Positions 10,182 to 20,544 of a DNA stretch of 64,000 nt are shown piece after piece; positions within the stretch are counted from its first letter, which is position 1, and every line of letters begins with the position of its first letter. The DNA lies in assembly GCF_964275005.1 (NCBI RefSeq), contig NC_092694.1, positions 36,095,542-36,159,541 on the forward strand, in the 5' to 3' direction. The stretch comes from Diadema setosum (lineage: Eukaryota > Echinodermata > Echinoidea > Diadematoida > Diadematidae). The notes beneath the pieces are model-generated. The model was given only the letters and a program-made list of their open reading frames with translations, searched no databases and was not told the DNA's origin. The position numbers and the translations under genes were made by a program.

Positions 10182-12888
10182 CTTTTCCAGCCATCTTCTC
10201 ACATGGAAAATGAAACAAACAAACTTCTACCAAAAATCCCCTCCCTTCCGCTGCACATATCGGATCTGCATGATGCTTGCCTTGAGACAAGTGTGGACCA
10301 CGACCAAGAGACTCAAAATCCCACTTACTAATTGATCCCCCCTACAAAAAAAAAACAAACAAACCAACAAACCAACAACAACAAAAACTCAAGAACTTAA
10401 ATGCTTCTTTTTCTACATAATTTCTATATCCTTGCATTTCTTTGGCTAAATTCCAATGGTACGGTGTACAAAATGTACCAGCACAACCCTTTAACACTCA
10501 GTTTGTTGTACAATGTATGTTTCCTTCTTCTTGGCTGATATTTGAAAGGGAATGTGTTTCTTTTTTAAATGTCCTTTATTTCATCATCTTGTTTTTTATT
10601 TTAAAAAATGGGTTGTTCTCTTGGAATATTAACAACTGTACTTATATGGAGGTAGCAAGACACTACATATCTATGATGCTTCACCTGTTCTGACAATATT
10701 GTCAACAACAAAAAAAAAGAACTTAACCACGTGGCTTTTGGCGAAACTGTCATGCAACTATTGGCCGAACTGTTGCGATATGTCTTTATAACTTTCAGAT
10801 CATCTGCTCTTGGAGGGAATGGTCCTTCAGAAATCTATATTGTCTAGATCTACCCTCTACAGCTGACGATCAGGAGAAACATTGAGGGAGATAGTGGTGT
10901 CACCCCCTTGCTGGCTTAGCCTTGGGGTGAGCAGGTAGCAGCTGATCCAGTCCTATACCCATGGAAGGCTGCCTGAGGGACAGACCGAGCCCCCACCTCT
11001 CTGGGGCTCTGCCCCCTGCCTTGTACGCCCAGGACTGGGCATTGCAAGGCTGTGAATCAAGTGATTACTAAACAGCATTGTAGTCTGACACAATTTATTT
11101 GTTTTTCCTCTGAAGTTCCTACTTTCTATTTTTGTTTTCTTTGGTTTTGTTTCCTCTTTTACCATTTCTTGCCAGCATAGACTAGTTTTTAAAGAGTATA
11201 ATAGTTTGCTGTAATCTTAAACATTAACAAAATTAAATTTAAAAATGCTAAATCATTTTGATATGAGCACATCAAATCGTACCTTTAACTGCTTTAAAAC
11301 TCTGAAGTGAAATGATTCACTTTCTAGTACCGGTAGTTCCCTTTCTTAGCTTATTTGCACACACAAAATTAAAATAAAAAAAAATAATAATAAATGAATA
11401 TTATGAAAGACCTGTCTGAAAAAAAAAAGTTTGATTTACTGAGTAAGCACATTATTTGGAACAATTAATGTCACACATATTTTGAAATGCATATTATTCA
11501 TTATGTTTATTATTAGATTGAATGTACTGCATCAATTATCACAGATGGGTTCTACTTTCAATATATGAGCAGTCAAACACATAAGTTTAAACTACAAAAT
11601 AAACAAAAATAAGATAACATGCATGGCAGCTGGCCTAGAAACATCTGCAAGTACAGATGTAGGTCAGGTACACATCATCTAGTGTACAACCTACAACATG
11701 GTTCACATGAAACACGCTGGAAATATGCGCCAAAACAACCGCAATGTTTGTATGGTTTCTACGTGCGCACAAAACGATGTCATACCCCATTTATGTCAAG
11801 ACAAGTAAGCATCCGAATGGCTTGATGCTGGGATCAGTCAAGACAGTGGGAGTGGGGGAGACATTGCGCAGAAAACTTGTGGTTAGTCTCTGATTCAGGG
11901 TAGTCAACAATTAGAAGTCATAACTCCTTAGAGCAAAATTTTGCCCATGTGATAAATTATGTCACACCTGCTTTTTTTAGAGAGAGCATACTAGTTATGT
12001 TCACATGAGTTTGTAATCTTCAAAGTTTCAAACTTTGATGATTACATTGTAGTCTTAAACTACAACAAGCATCCACATGACAACCCTAATCTTAAAGTTT
12101 GAATTTTCAAGCAAGAGTCCCACTCGATGATTAAACCACAGAACCAGAAGAAATAAATACACACAGCACTGTGATGAAACCGATAATTACTATGTACAAT
12201 AAAATAATGCACAACACACACTGGAGGTTGACCCAGAAGCTGAGGGGGAATAGGGTTCACAGAGAGGTCACTTTAATTTTTGAGTTCGTTGATTTCATGT
12301 TCACACGACCATGAATGAAACGTGGGGACCCCGGTAGCTCAAGGATAGAGCGTAAACCCCATGGTGTCTTGTGGTTCTAATCATCAACCAATCTAGATTG
12401 CTAACTTTCGAGTGTATCTACAAGGGGCTACAAAACTACGGGCTAAATGATTGAAGATTGAAACTTTGAGCTGATCTTTCAGTTTAAGAACGTAACCACT
12501 GATGCTACACATTTTATGCTACGGGACTCAAAGATATCATCAGACATGAGACACAGCCATCAACCTCAAAAACAGTCATTGTCAATCTTTATCATTGATA
12601 CAGGTGTTTGAATGTTTGCGTCATCGTTAAAACAGCAGCAGCTGCAAATATTACAGGTATGCAATTCAGCCCAGTGATTGAATCAGAACTTGGTCCCAAT
12701 ATTCATGAGCTGTCTTTTTGTGGGTGTGTGTGTGTTTATGAAACTGTGATGTCACTTCTATATCATTTGGTATTCTTCCTACAATTCATTTTTTTTTATC
12801 AGTTCTTTGTAATGTTTGTTGTTGTTTTTATCACAGGTTATCAATGTGCCCTATGCTTTTCATTACTGCATATTAAGAACGGGTGATG
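10182..12888. other. No gene seen
   Basis: AT-rich sequence with no splice-bounded open frame. A tRNA-like fragment may lie at 12328-12392: GGTAGCTCAAGGATAGAGCG followed by GTGGTTCTAATC resembles A and B boxes, but no acceptor stem pairs, so I read it as a pseudo-tRNA or SINE scrap. (CAAA)n-like DNA lies at 10350-10390. Confidence 0.45.
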
Positions 12889-13250
12889 TTCGTTAATCTG
12901 AAAATGAAATAAGATTTGTTAATCTGAAGGTTCGTACAGTAATTCTGAAACACACAAACTCCCTATACTTAATAGGTTTGTTACTCAGAAGATGAAAAAG
13001 TGCTCGCAAATCAAAAAAAAAAAAAAAAATGAAATAAGGTAAGTTATTCTGAAGGTTTCGTTGATTCACAATTGAAATAGGGTTTGCTACTTCAAAGGTT
13101 CATTATTCTAAAGGTTTGTTAATCTGAAAACAAATTGGACTTTGTTGTTCAGAAAGTTTGTTCATCTGAAAGTGAAATAAGGTCTGTAAATTAAAAAAAG
13201 AAATGAGGTTCGTTAATCCGAAAATTAAATAAGGTTTGTGAATCCTGCAA
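12889..13250. repeat. Degenerate tandem repeat, GTTAATCTGAAA units
   Basis: About a dozen diverged copies of a unit of roughly 26 bp, of the type GGTTYGTTAATCTGAAAATG, occur in the same orientation. They are interrupted by a poly(A) run at about 13013-13029. Recurrent words are GTTAATCTGAA, GTTATTCTGAA and GAAATAAGG. There is no coding potential. Confidence 0.7.
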
Positions 13251-14376
13251 TTTAGATAAACTGGTGATTTGCAGGACACAATTTGAAATGAAAACTTCAA
13301 GTGTATCAATGGACCTCACTTTTAAGAGAATCCATTGTGCATTGCTTTTCTAATGAACTGAAGACACAAAATGATTAATGTTAGAATTAACCGCATTCCA
13401 CCACAAGAGGGCGCCAAGAATCTACCTTGCAATAGGCTAATGCATTTAGGTCAAATGAGGTCATTTTTTTTTCCAGTTGCGACAGCTATTTTCTATATCT
13501 GGACACACCAAATGTTAAAGCCTCATTGTATGGTCACAACTCCCAAAATCAGCCTGATCGGTGGCAGGGCGGTGAGTTATTTAGCTCATTTTGGTTGGGC
13601 ACCAACCGCCGGCACCCAGTCACCACTTTTTTCTACAGCATCGCTTAGACACTACTGAAGTCTTACAGTGGAACTTAAGATTTCAGCACCGCCTGCCCAC
13701 TTTTCACCCTCCACCAAAAATACGCTCCATGCCCAGGTGGTGACCGCCTAGCCACTGAACTGATCTAGAGGTCCCCGTCAAGCAAGACTGAAATGGTAAT
13801 GGAGTATGCCACTCTCTCCCTCAGCTGAGCAAAGTGCTGGGCTTGAACATCTTGCTGTTGTAGTCGTTGAGGTCGTTCCATCAGCATCATAGACTTTTTG
13901 ACCTCTTAGATGCAGAGTAAAAGTGTTTTTGATGGCCAGGTGACAGTCACATTATATACCCAAGTCATTTGTGAGAAATTTCTGGCGGAGATCGGGGGCT
14001 TGCCCGGGGCCAGTACGCCTACAAAACATCGCAAATCCCCCCACCCCCTATCACCAGCCAGATGCCGGGCAATTTCTTGAAAATCGGCGGGTGGCTAGTG
14101 GGAGATTGTCTGGTTATCCATGGGTCATCTTTCAGACACTGCCCAGATGTCGTGTGGAGAAGATCCCCCAATTTTTTAAAGTTTTTATCTACAGTTGTAA
14201 AATGAACCGGCGACCAACAGAAAATCAACAGGGCATCACTCTGGTGTACCTAGAGCTTGATAGCCCATTGAACTTCTCCAAAAATCATTGGGCGATGCCT
14301 AAATTCCAACGGCGACCAGGCAGGCTGCAAATCCTGGTCGCTGTTCTGAGTTGTGACCATAACATTTACGGCATAT
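13251..14376. other. No gene; probable dispersed repeat at about 13975-14365
   Basis: The right part is G+C-richer than its surroundings, with recurring GGCGACCA words (GGCGACCAACAG, GGCGACCAGGC) and a sharp end at the MITE at 14379. It resembles a dispersed repeat I associate with echinoderm genomes, but no second copy is present here. The left part (13251-13970) is unremarkable unique sequence. Confidence 0.35.
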
Positions 14377-14378
14377 TA

Positions 14379-14584
14379 CTGTAAAACCTGATATATTTGT
14401 GGCATGAAATGTTCACGAATTGGAGCCAACGGTCTTTTTCACAGCATGAAATTTTCGCGAATTGCCAGTGGCATTCAGTGCATATAGTGTAGACAAGAAC
14501 TTTGTGTGCATTTTAATTTCACAAATCTTGGCACTCGCGAAACTCACAAAATTAAAATGCATGTGAACATTCCTTGTTTTACAG
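14379..14584. mobile_element. TA-flanked MITE, CTGT...TTTTCGCG family, copy 2
   Basis: This 206-bp element is flanked by TA at 14377-14378 and 14585-14586. The left end CTGTAAAACCTGATAT and the right end (complement CTGTAAAACAAGGAATG) form an imperfect inverted repeat. The interior keeps GAAATTTTCGCGAATTGC and related words of the family. Many CG positions have decayed to TG or CA. It has no open frame. Confidence 0.7.
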
Positions 14585-14586
14585 TA

Positions 14587-14889
14587 TACCAATATTGAAT
14601 GCACGGGAACAAGTCTGTGATGTTTAGCTTCATGTAGCATTATTTGCACCAAACAGATCGATAACATTATCATTTAATAGGACAGCACCTCCTAGCTGCA
14701 ACGCAGAGGATAAAAAGGCATACTTACACAGGGGTTCTTTGCCCATGACTGGGGGGGCAAGCCAGGTAGGGACTTGGACCTGGAGTCAGAATAAAGAGAA
14801 AGCAAAAGATATAGGAGTTAACGTCATGCATCACATCCATGTAATCACGTAACTGCTCTTCCTCCTCCTCCTCATTCTCATCATCATCG

Positions 14890-14925
<36 letters not shown>

Positions 14926-15102
14926 CTTGAGCACAATAAATTTCATTATCATCTTAATTTACATTTACAGTGGCACACTAAAGAAGCATATTCTCATCCG
15001 CTTGATTTTCACCGGGCAATATGAGAGCGTATTGAACGAACGCATCTATAGGCCAATGTATTAATTCCCCATAGACTATCATTGTTAGTGGCCATGCAAT
15101 AG
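14587..15102. other. No gene; (ATC)n microsatellite
   Basis: A (TCA)n microsatellite lies at about 14876-14925, preceded by a (TCC)n run. The poly-Asp/Glu open frame on the minus strand is a translation of it. The rest is unique sequence. Confidence 0.6.
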
Positions 15103-16381
15103 TATACAAATAATGACTGCTTACGAGGGCACAGTTAAAATTATGGGCCCAAGGTGATGTGAAAAAACCGTAACTATGCCCGAAGCGAAGCTGAGGGCAT
15201 GGTTACGGTTTTCACATCACCGAGGGCCCATAATTTTAACTGTGACCCGAATGTCAAGCAGTTATTATTTGTTTTATATACCGAAAATATAGATTCCGAA
15301 AAATAGATACCGAAAATATAGATTCTAGTCTCTTTTACAGCACTCGTAATCAATGCTGATCGACAGCGCAGCGGTCGTATCACTGGTGCGTACAGTGATG
15401 TGTACAGTGTACGTTACGTGCACTACGGGGTTGCGATTGTCTCCAAACCAGTCCGCTAGTCTCTTTTACAGCACGCTGATTGAATGCGCGGCGGTCGTAT
15501 CATTGGTGCGTACATATGAGCGATCTACGTGTACGGGGTCGAGACTGTCTGTAAAACCTATTTATTAACTGTGCCCGGGCCCCGGTCACAGTAACTCAAA
15601 AATAGGGCACAGTTATTTTCATGACTCCCCTTTTAACCAATCAGATGAGAGGATTCTAGAAATGAGGTATATAATATACAAATAATGACTGCTATGAGGG
15701 GCACAGTTAAAATTATGGGCCCAAGGTGATGTGAAAACCGTAACTATGCCCGAAGCGAAGCTGAGGGCATGGTTATGGTTTTCACATCACCGAGGGCCTA
15801 CATAATTTTAACTGTGCCCCGAATATCAAGCAGTCATTATTTGTTTCATAAACCGAAAATATAGAATCCGAAATATAGATACCGAAAATATAGATTCTAG
15901 AATCTAGTCTCTTTTACAGCACTCGTAGCCAATGCTGATCGACAGCACAGCGGTCGTATCATTGGTGCATACATGAGTGATCATCTACTGTATAATTATG
16001 TGTACAGTGTACGGGGTTGCGACAAATGGGTTGCGACCGTCTCCAAACGTATTTACAGGGCACAGTGACCGCTAGTCTCTTTTACAGCACGCTGATCGAA
16101 TGCGCGGCGGTCGTATCATTGGTGCGTACATATGAGCGACCTATGTGTACAGGGTCGCGACTGTCTCCAAACCTATTTACAGGGCACAGTTGATTTACTG
16201 TGCCCCGGTGCGACCTATGTGTACAGGGTCGCGACTGTCTCCAAACCTATTTACAGGGCACAGTTGATTTACTGTGCCCCGGTGCCGGGCACAGTAAATC
16301 AAAAATGGGGCACATCTATTTTCATGACTCCGCTTTTAACCAATCAGATGAGAGGATTCTATATATGAGGTATATAATATA
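15103..16381 (+). mobile_element. Tandem pair of foldback elements
   Basis: Two units lie head to tail. Unit 1 starts TATACAAATAATGACTGC at 15103 and unit 2 starts with the same words at 15675. Each has a core hairpin: arms of about 53 bp (15129-15181 with 15194-15247; about 15700-15751 with 15764-15818) around the loop GAAGCGAAGCTG. Each then has a TCTCTTTTACAGCA...GGTCGTATCA region and ends with AACCAATCAGATGAGAGGAT and GGTATATAATATA. Unit 2 also contains a 74-bp direct duplication, with copies starting at 16137 and 16211. Short frames in the units are repeats of the same DNA and not genes. Confidence 0.75.
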
Positions 16382-17189
16382 TCATATTTTCTCTCATCTG
16401 TTGCGCGAGCACTTGCTGAGTACGCTAACGCTTGCTCCTGTACTTGTGTGCAAACTCTTGTTTCATTCACAAGCGTGAAAATATATTGCTACAGCTGTAC
16501 ATAACGTACACAAGTACAAGTGTGAGTTGCGCATTTCTCAGTGCAGAGGCGACTTTAGTGTCTAGAAGTATGGTACTTTTTACAGTTCATGCCTTCTCCA
16601 GCTAATGATTTGATATAGATCTAAGGATTATCTTGGATAGCTTTTAATGGAATACCAGGGAATATTGCACTCGTTAGGGCCAATATTGCTCTCATCATCG
16701 ATTTTTGCGATATTGGCCCTAACTCTTGCAATATTCCCTGGTATCCCATTCATTGCCATCAAATATGATATTTGATATCTTGTGGCCTGATAGCAGCAAT
16801 CAGAAGAAAACAAACCAGAAAAGGCTTGTAAGACTTTCAAAAACTTGTTTGAATGCTCTATGATCACATATTAAAGACCAGAACTGAATTGCATTATTCC
16901 CTGACTACACCATTCCAAGCCTTACATTCACCATCATACATGTAGTCTTTACAAACACTCTCACAATTAGAGCTTGACCATGTACATACACATGATTTGG
17001 CACGTTGTAACTTGGGGTTACCTCCAGGGGTTTATATGGCATTGTGTTGCTCCATCTCATGTTCATAAGATGTATGGTTACACAATGATATTACAGCAGC
17101 CAAATGGCTACTTAAGGGATCGTATACTTTTGGTTGAGACCAGACTTCAGGTTTCTAACATATTTTTGGTGAGATAATGAGACAACTCT
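16382..17189. other. No gene seen; contains one foldback
   Basis: The sequence after the tandem foldbacks is unique. An inverted repeat at 16646-16750 is listed separately. No exon or RNA gene is visible. Confidence 0.5.
16646..16750. repeat. Inverted repeat (foldback), arms of about 44 bp
   Basis: The left arm at 16646-16689 (AATGGAATACCAGGGAATAT onward) pairs with the right arm at 16707-16750 with few mismatches. They are separated by a 17-bp loop. It is probably a short foldback element. Confidence 0.75.
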
Positions 17190-17440
17190 TATGAAATATA
17201 AAAGAGCATGTACAGCTGTAATTCCAAGAGAAATTCAATGTTTATTTGATGAAAATTGGTTTTAAAATGGCTGAGATATCCGAAACAGAGCAATCCTAAT
17301 AAAAGGTGGGACCCACCTTTTATTACAATCGCTTTGTTTTGCTTTGTTTTTTGATGTCTCAGCCATTCCAAAACCAATTTTCATCAAATGAACTTCAAAT
17401 TCCTCTTAGAAATAGAATGGTATGCTCTGTACTATTTCAT
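17190..17440. repeat. Inverted repeat (foldback), arms of about 120 bp
   Basis: The two arms are centred on GGTGGGACCCACC at 17305-17317. They share the words TTTGATGAAAATTGGTTTT, ATGGCTGAGA and TAATAAAAGGTGGG in complementary order, with mismatches increasing outward. No open frame runs through. This is a foldback-type MITE or an inverted duplication. No flanking duplication could be fixed. Confidence 0.75.
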
Positions 17441-18585
17441 ATGTGGTTTCTTGGTGTCTTGCAAAAAGTTAAATTAAAAGCCCAATCCTCATCTCTACCA
17501 ATACTATACCATCCCTTTTTCAAAATTGTCTTGCCCTATCAAACTTTTCTGCAGCCATGGGCCACTGGGTAAAAGCTCTTCCACATCTTACCCAACCTAC
17601 TGGACTACAGTATCATATGAAAATGGTACCCATATTGAAGCTTTGCCATATATTCACCTGTCAAACTTCACACCTCAACCTTTGCTTTCTGTTTTCATTC
17701 CTGTCTGTAGATGGCAGCATACATGTAATGCCAAGCTAGAGGTCATATATCCACTATGACAACAGAGGTTCAGTTGTGGTTTTAAAGTGTGACCACAAGT
17801 AAACAATAACTAACACACTCACATCTGAACCAGCTTTATCTTCACTTAATAGCACATGTATACTTCTGGAGAACTAAAAAATGTAACATAGTCAAAACAA
17901 CCAACCAACCAACAGGCACAGAGTGAATCACTAATCGTTTAAAAGAAAATCAAGAAAAAAAATGAAAAAAAAAAAAAAAGGTCTGGAAAGTTTCACTGCA
18001 ATGTTCCAAACATTATAATGACTGTTCCAAATGTAAGCCATTTCAATCTTTAGTGCCACTAGATTTCAGATGATACAGGCACTTGAAGGCACTCTTGCTT
18101 TACACTCAGAATACCAAAGTGTAACTCATGACCGAACACTGCTCAACCTTAAGCATGTCGAGGTTTCTCACAATGTTGACACACTCCTATTAAAATATTG
18201 AAATGGAGGTAGCAAAATTCACACAATTTTGTCAGGCTTTAATAGGCATTCATATGATATTGCACGTGAAATGGATATTTAATTGCCCAGTTGAGTGGTG
18301 CATGTACAGCACAGGTACTTTGATAATAAAAAAAAAGAAACAAAAAGAAACACACTCATTTTGAAACACACATATTTTAACACATCACACTCACACCCAC
18401 GCACACAGGCGACCAAGGACAGTTCAATGATTTCCAACAGGGGCAGCTAAGGGCAGATAGGGGTGTAAGGGATTGAAGAAATAAATTAATATCAAACAAT
18501 AATTGTCATAGATGCAGCAGATTTTTCCCCTGCTGTCAAACTAAGCATCTATTGAAAAAAAAAGAAAAAAAGAAAAAAGGTCAGG
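17441..18585. other. No gene seen
   Basis: AT-rich unique sequence with poly(A) tracts at about 17960-17980 and A-rich runs near 18328 and 18556. No supported feature. Confidence 0.5.
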
Positions 18586-18589
18586 TTAA

Positions 18590-19017
18590 AGGTGCATAGT
18601 CCCGGTAGTGTAGAGGGCACTGTTGATGATACTGCCGATCACCGTTAGCATTGATACAAAGATTACCGAAGTTGAGCTGTCATCAAGAGTAAAGTGCGTA
18701 GGTGTTGATAAGTAACGTTGCCTTCGCTGTCTTCTCTGCGCATCGTGCAGTCTGTGGTAATGCCAGGGTGCGTGCATATAATGTGCTTGTTATTATGACA
18801 TCACAAAAGAAGTTTGCTAAGACTGTAATCCCCCTCAGCCGAATCATGAGCCGAACTGTGATCGGACCACTGACTACAGTGAATCGGACTTCTTCGGACT
18901 CAGGGAAGTGGGCCACAGCATAAGCGCTAAAGAGGAGTCAATAGCGTAGGTCTCTATAGGAAACTTGCGCCGTGCGCCTGCGTATGCATTTGACTAAACC
19001 ACCGGGACCATGTGCCT
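18590..19017. mobile_element. TTAA-flanked MITE, AGGTGCATAGTCCCGG family
   Basis: This 428-bp element lies between TTAA at 18586-18589 and TTAA at 19018-19021. The left end AGGTGCATAGTCCCGGTAG and the right end (complement AGGCACATGGTCCCGGTGG) form an imperfect inverted repeat of about 24 bp. A TTAA duplication is the hallmark of piggyBac-type transposition. There is no transposase frame. The element is followed immediately by a 24-bp fragment whose sequence matches the end of the 31801 element. Confidence 0.75.
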
Positions 19018-19021
19018 TTAA

Positions 19022-19045
19022 AGGCATTATTTACATTTTGTACCT
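19022..19045. repeat. Orphan terminus of the 31801-type TTAA element
   Basis: These 24 bp lie between TTAA 19018-19021 and TTAA 19046-19049. They start AGGCATTATTTACATTTTG, close to the complement of the right end of the 31801 element (AGGCATAATTTACCATTTG), and finish ACCT. It looks like the collapsed remnant of a TTAA element, with both ends joined and the interior lost. Confidence 0.45.
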
Positions 19046-19049
19046 TTAA

Positions 19050-20295
19050 GAATGAAAAAATAACTCCTTCCCAGTCACACCAGTGGACAAGGATGCAAGT
19101 GCATTGTATTATTACATCATGGGTATTAGACATGAAATATACACGTCTCTACATTTCACCAAGGAGATGGAGTTACAACTGACTATAATTATTCAATCAG
19201 CTGTCAGTTTTCTATGGATGGACAAAAGAATACAACAGGTGCATTTGTGCCTTTGACGTTCAATGCTTGAAGCTGCATTTTTCTGAGCAATCTGAAAATT
19301 CCTTTTTAACCTTAACTTAATATCGGGTATATCGTTTATATATCAAATGCAATGAAATTTCACCTAATGATAAAGCATATAAAACAAAAGTCAATTCCGT
19401 TCGAAAATATGTGCAAAAGTGTAAATCTGAGCTGTATTTTGTGAAAGTGTTTGAAATTTTACCCTCATGGAAAGCCGGTTTTATCACTTTTCTTCTTATT
19501 TCCGCAAAATGAAACTAATATGGTATCATCTTCAAGTATAGTTCTTTATAAATTAATATGTCAGATTAGCATACAGACACGTACAGTCGAGTAATTTTGA
19601 TATCTATTTCAGCAATATTTGAGCAATTTCTATTCACGCACCCCCGTGCCTTTACCATTGTCTACCGCAAGTAGGGATAGCGAAAAGTAATTACCATCAC
19701 AAAGACATATCTTCCTTGGAAAGTGGCTGGTGATTATGCAATGAGACACGAGTCAATTGTTTTCGCACCTGAGCGGCAGATCCAGTTTGACACAGACTTC
19801 AAATATTTTTGAGTGGCGGCTTCAAGCATGGGATCAAAGCGAATAAGACTGTTGTGACTCCATTTCTCAAACCTCCTTGATTTCACTACACCTGTATCTG
19901 AACAGTATGATCTGGACGCCCTAGACTTGTGGTGTGTGGGTATTAAAAGCATAATATATTCCCCAACATGAGAATGCTTTAATACTTTCTCGTACTTAAT
20001 ACCATGCTTACACCACATGGTCGGCATACAGGCATATATTTTCATTTGTGGATAACCTCCAATGTGACTATTATTTGTCTCTGTTGTACATTATAATTAG
20101 CATTCACTGGTGAATAAGTTTTATATCTTGTGAGTCATTATAGCCAGATGTTGCTTGAGAAACCTTCTGGCAGAGGTGTGCTTTTGACAAAAAAAAAAAA
20201 AAAGAGACAAGTCAAGAAGAAACATACTTAAAGTAACAATTACATCAATTCATGAATAAAGCACACATGTTCCCGACAACAAAAGTCATCATCTG
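19050..20295. other. No gene seen
   Basis: Unique AT-rich sequence with no splice-bounded frame or known motif. The 103-codon minus-strand frame at 19734-20045 has no recognisable domain or initiation context and I do not call it. Confidence 0.45.
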
Positions 20296-20544
20296 TTATA
20301 TTATGCGGGTTAGTCAAATCTGCTTTTTCACATTGTATGGAATAGGCAAATTTATCCTATCGATTGCATGAAAAATAATGATGATCGTTCAATCGTTTGC
20401 CATTTGTTGCATGAAAATGTTCGCCCATGGGAGAACATTACAAAAATTTTCTCCCATGGGCGAACATAACCAATGTTCCTCCATCACATGACTGTGTTTA
20501 GCCAGTCACTATTAAACCGGTATTTGACTAACCCATTTAATATA
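20296..20544. repeat. Nested inverted repeat (foldback element)
   Basis: The outer arms (about 20296-20320 and 20522-20544) share GGGTTAGTCAAAT and its complement. The inner arms ATGTTCGCCCATGGGAGAA (20418-20436) and its exact complement (20449-20467) flank a 12-bp loop. Two nested levels of symmetry in 249 bp indicate a foldback MITE. Confidence 0.7.

Noticed and set aside
12328..12392. tRNA gene
   Set aside because: Only A- and B-box-like words; no cloverleaf can be drawn.
14724..14936. Poly-Asp/Glu minus-strand frame
   Set aside because: Translation of an (ATC)n/(TCC)n tract.
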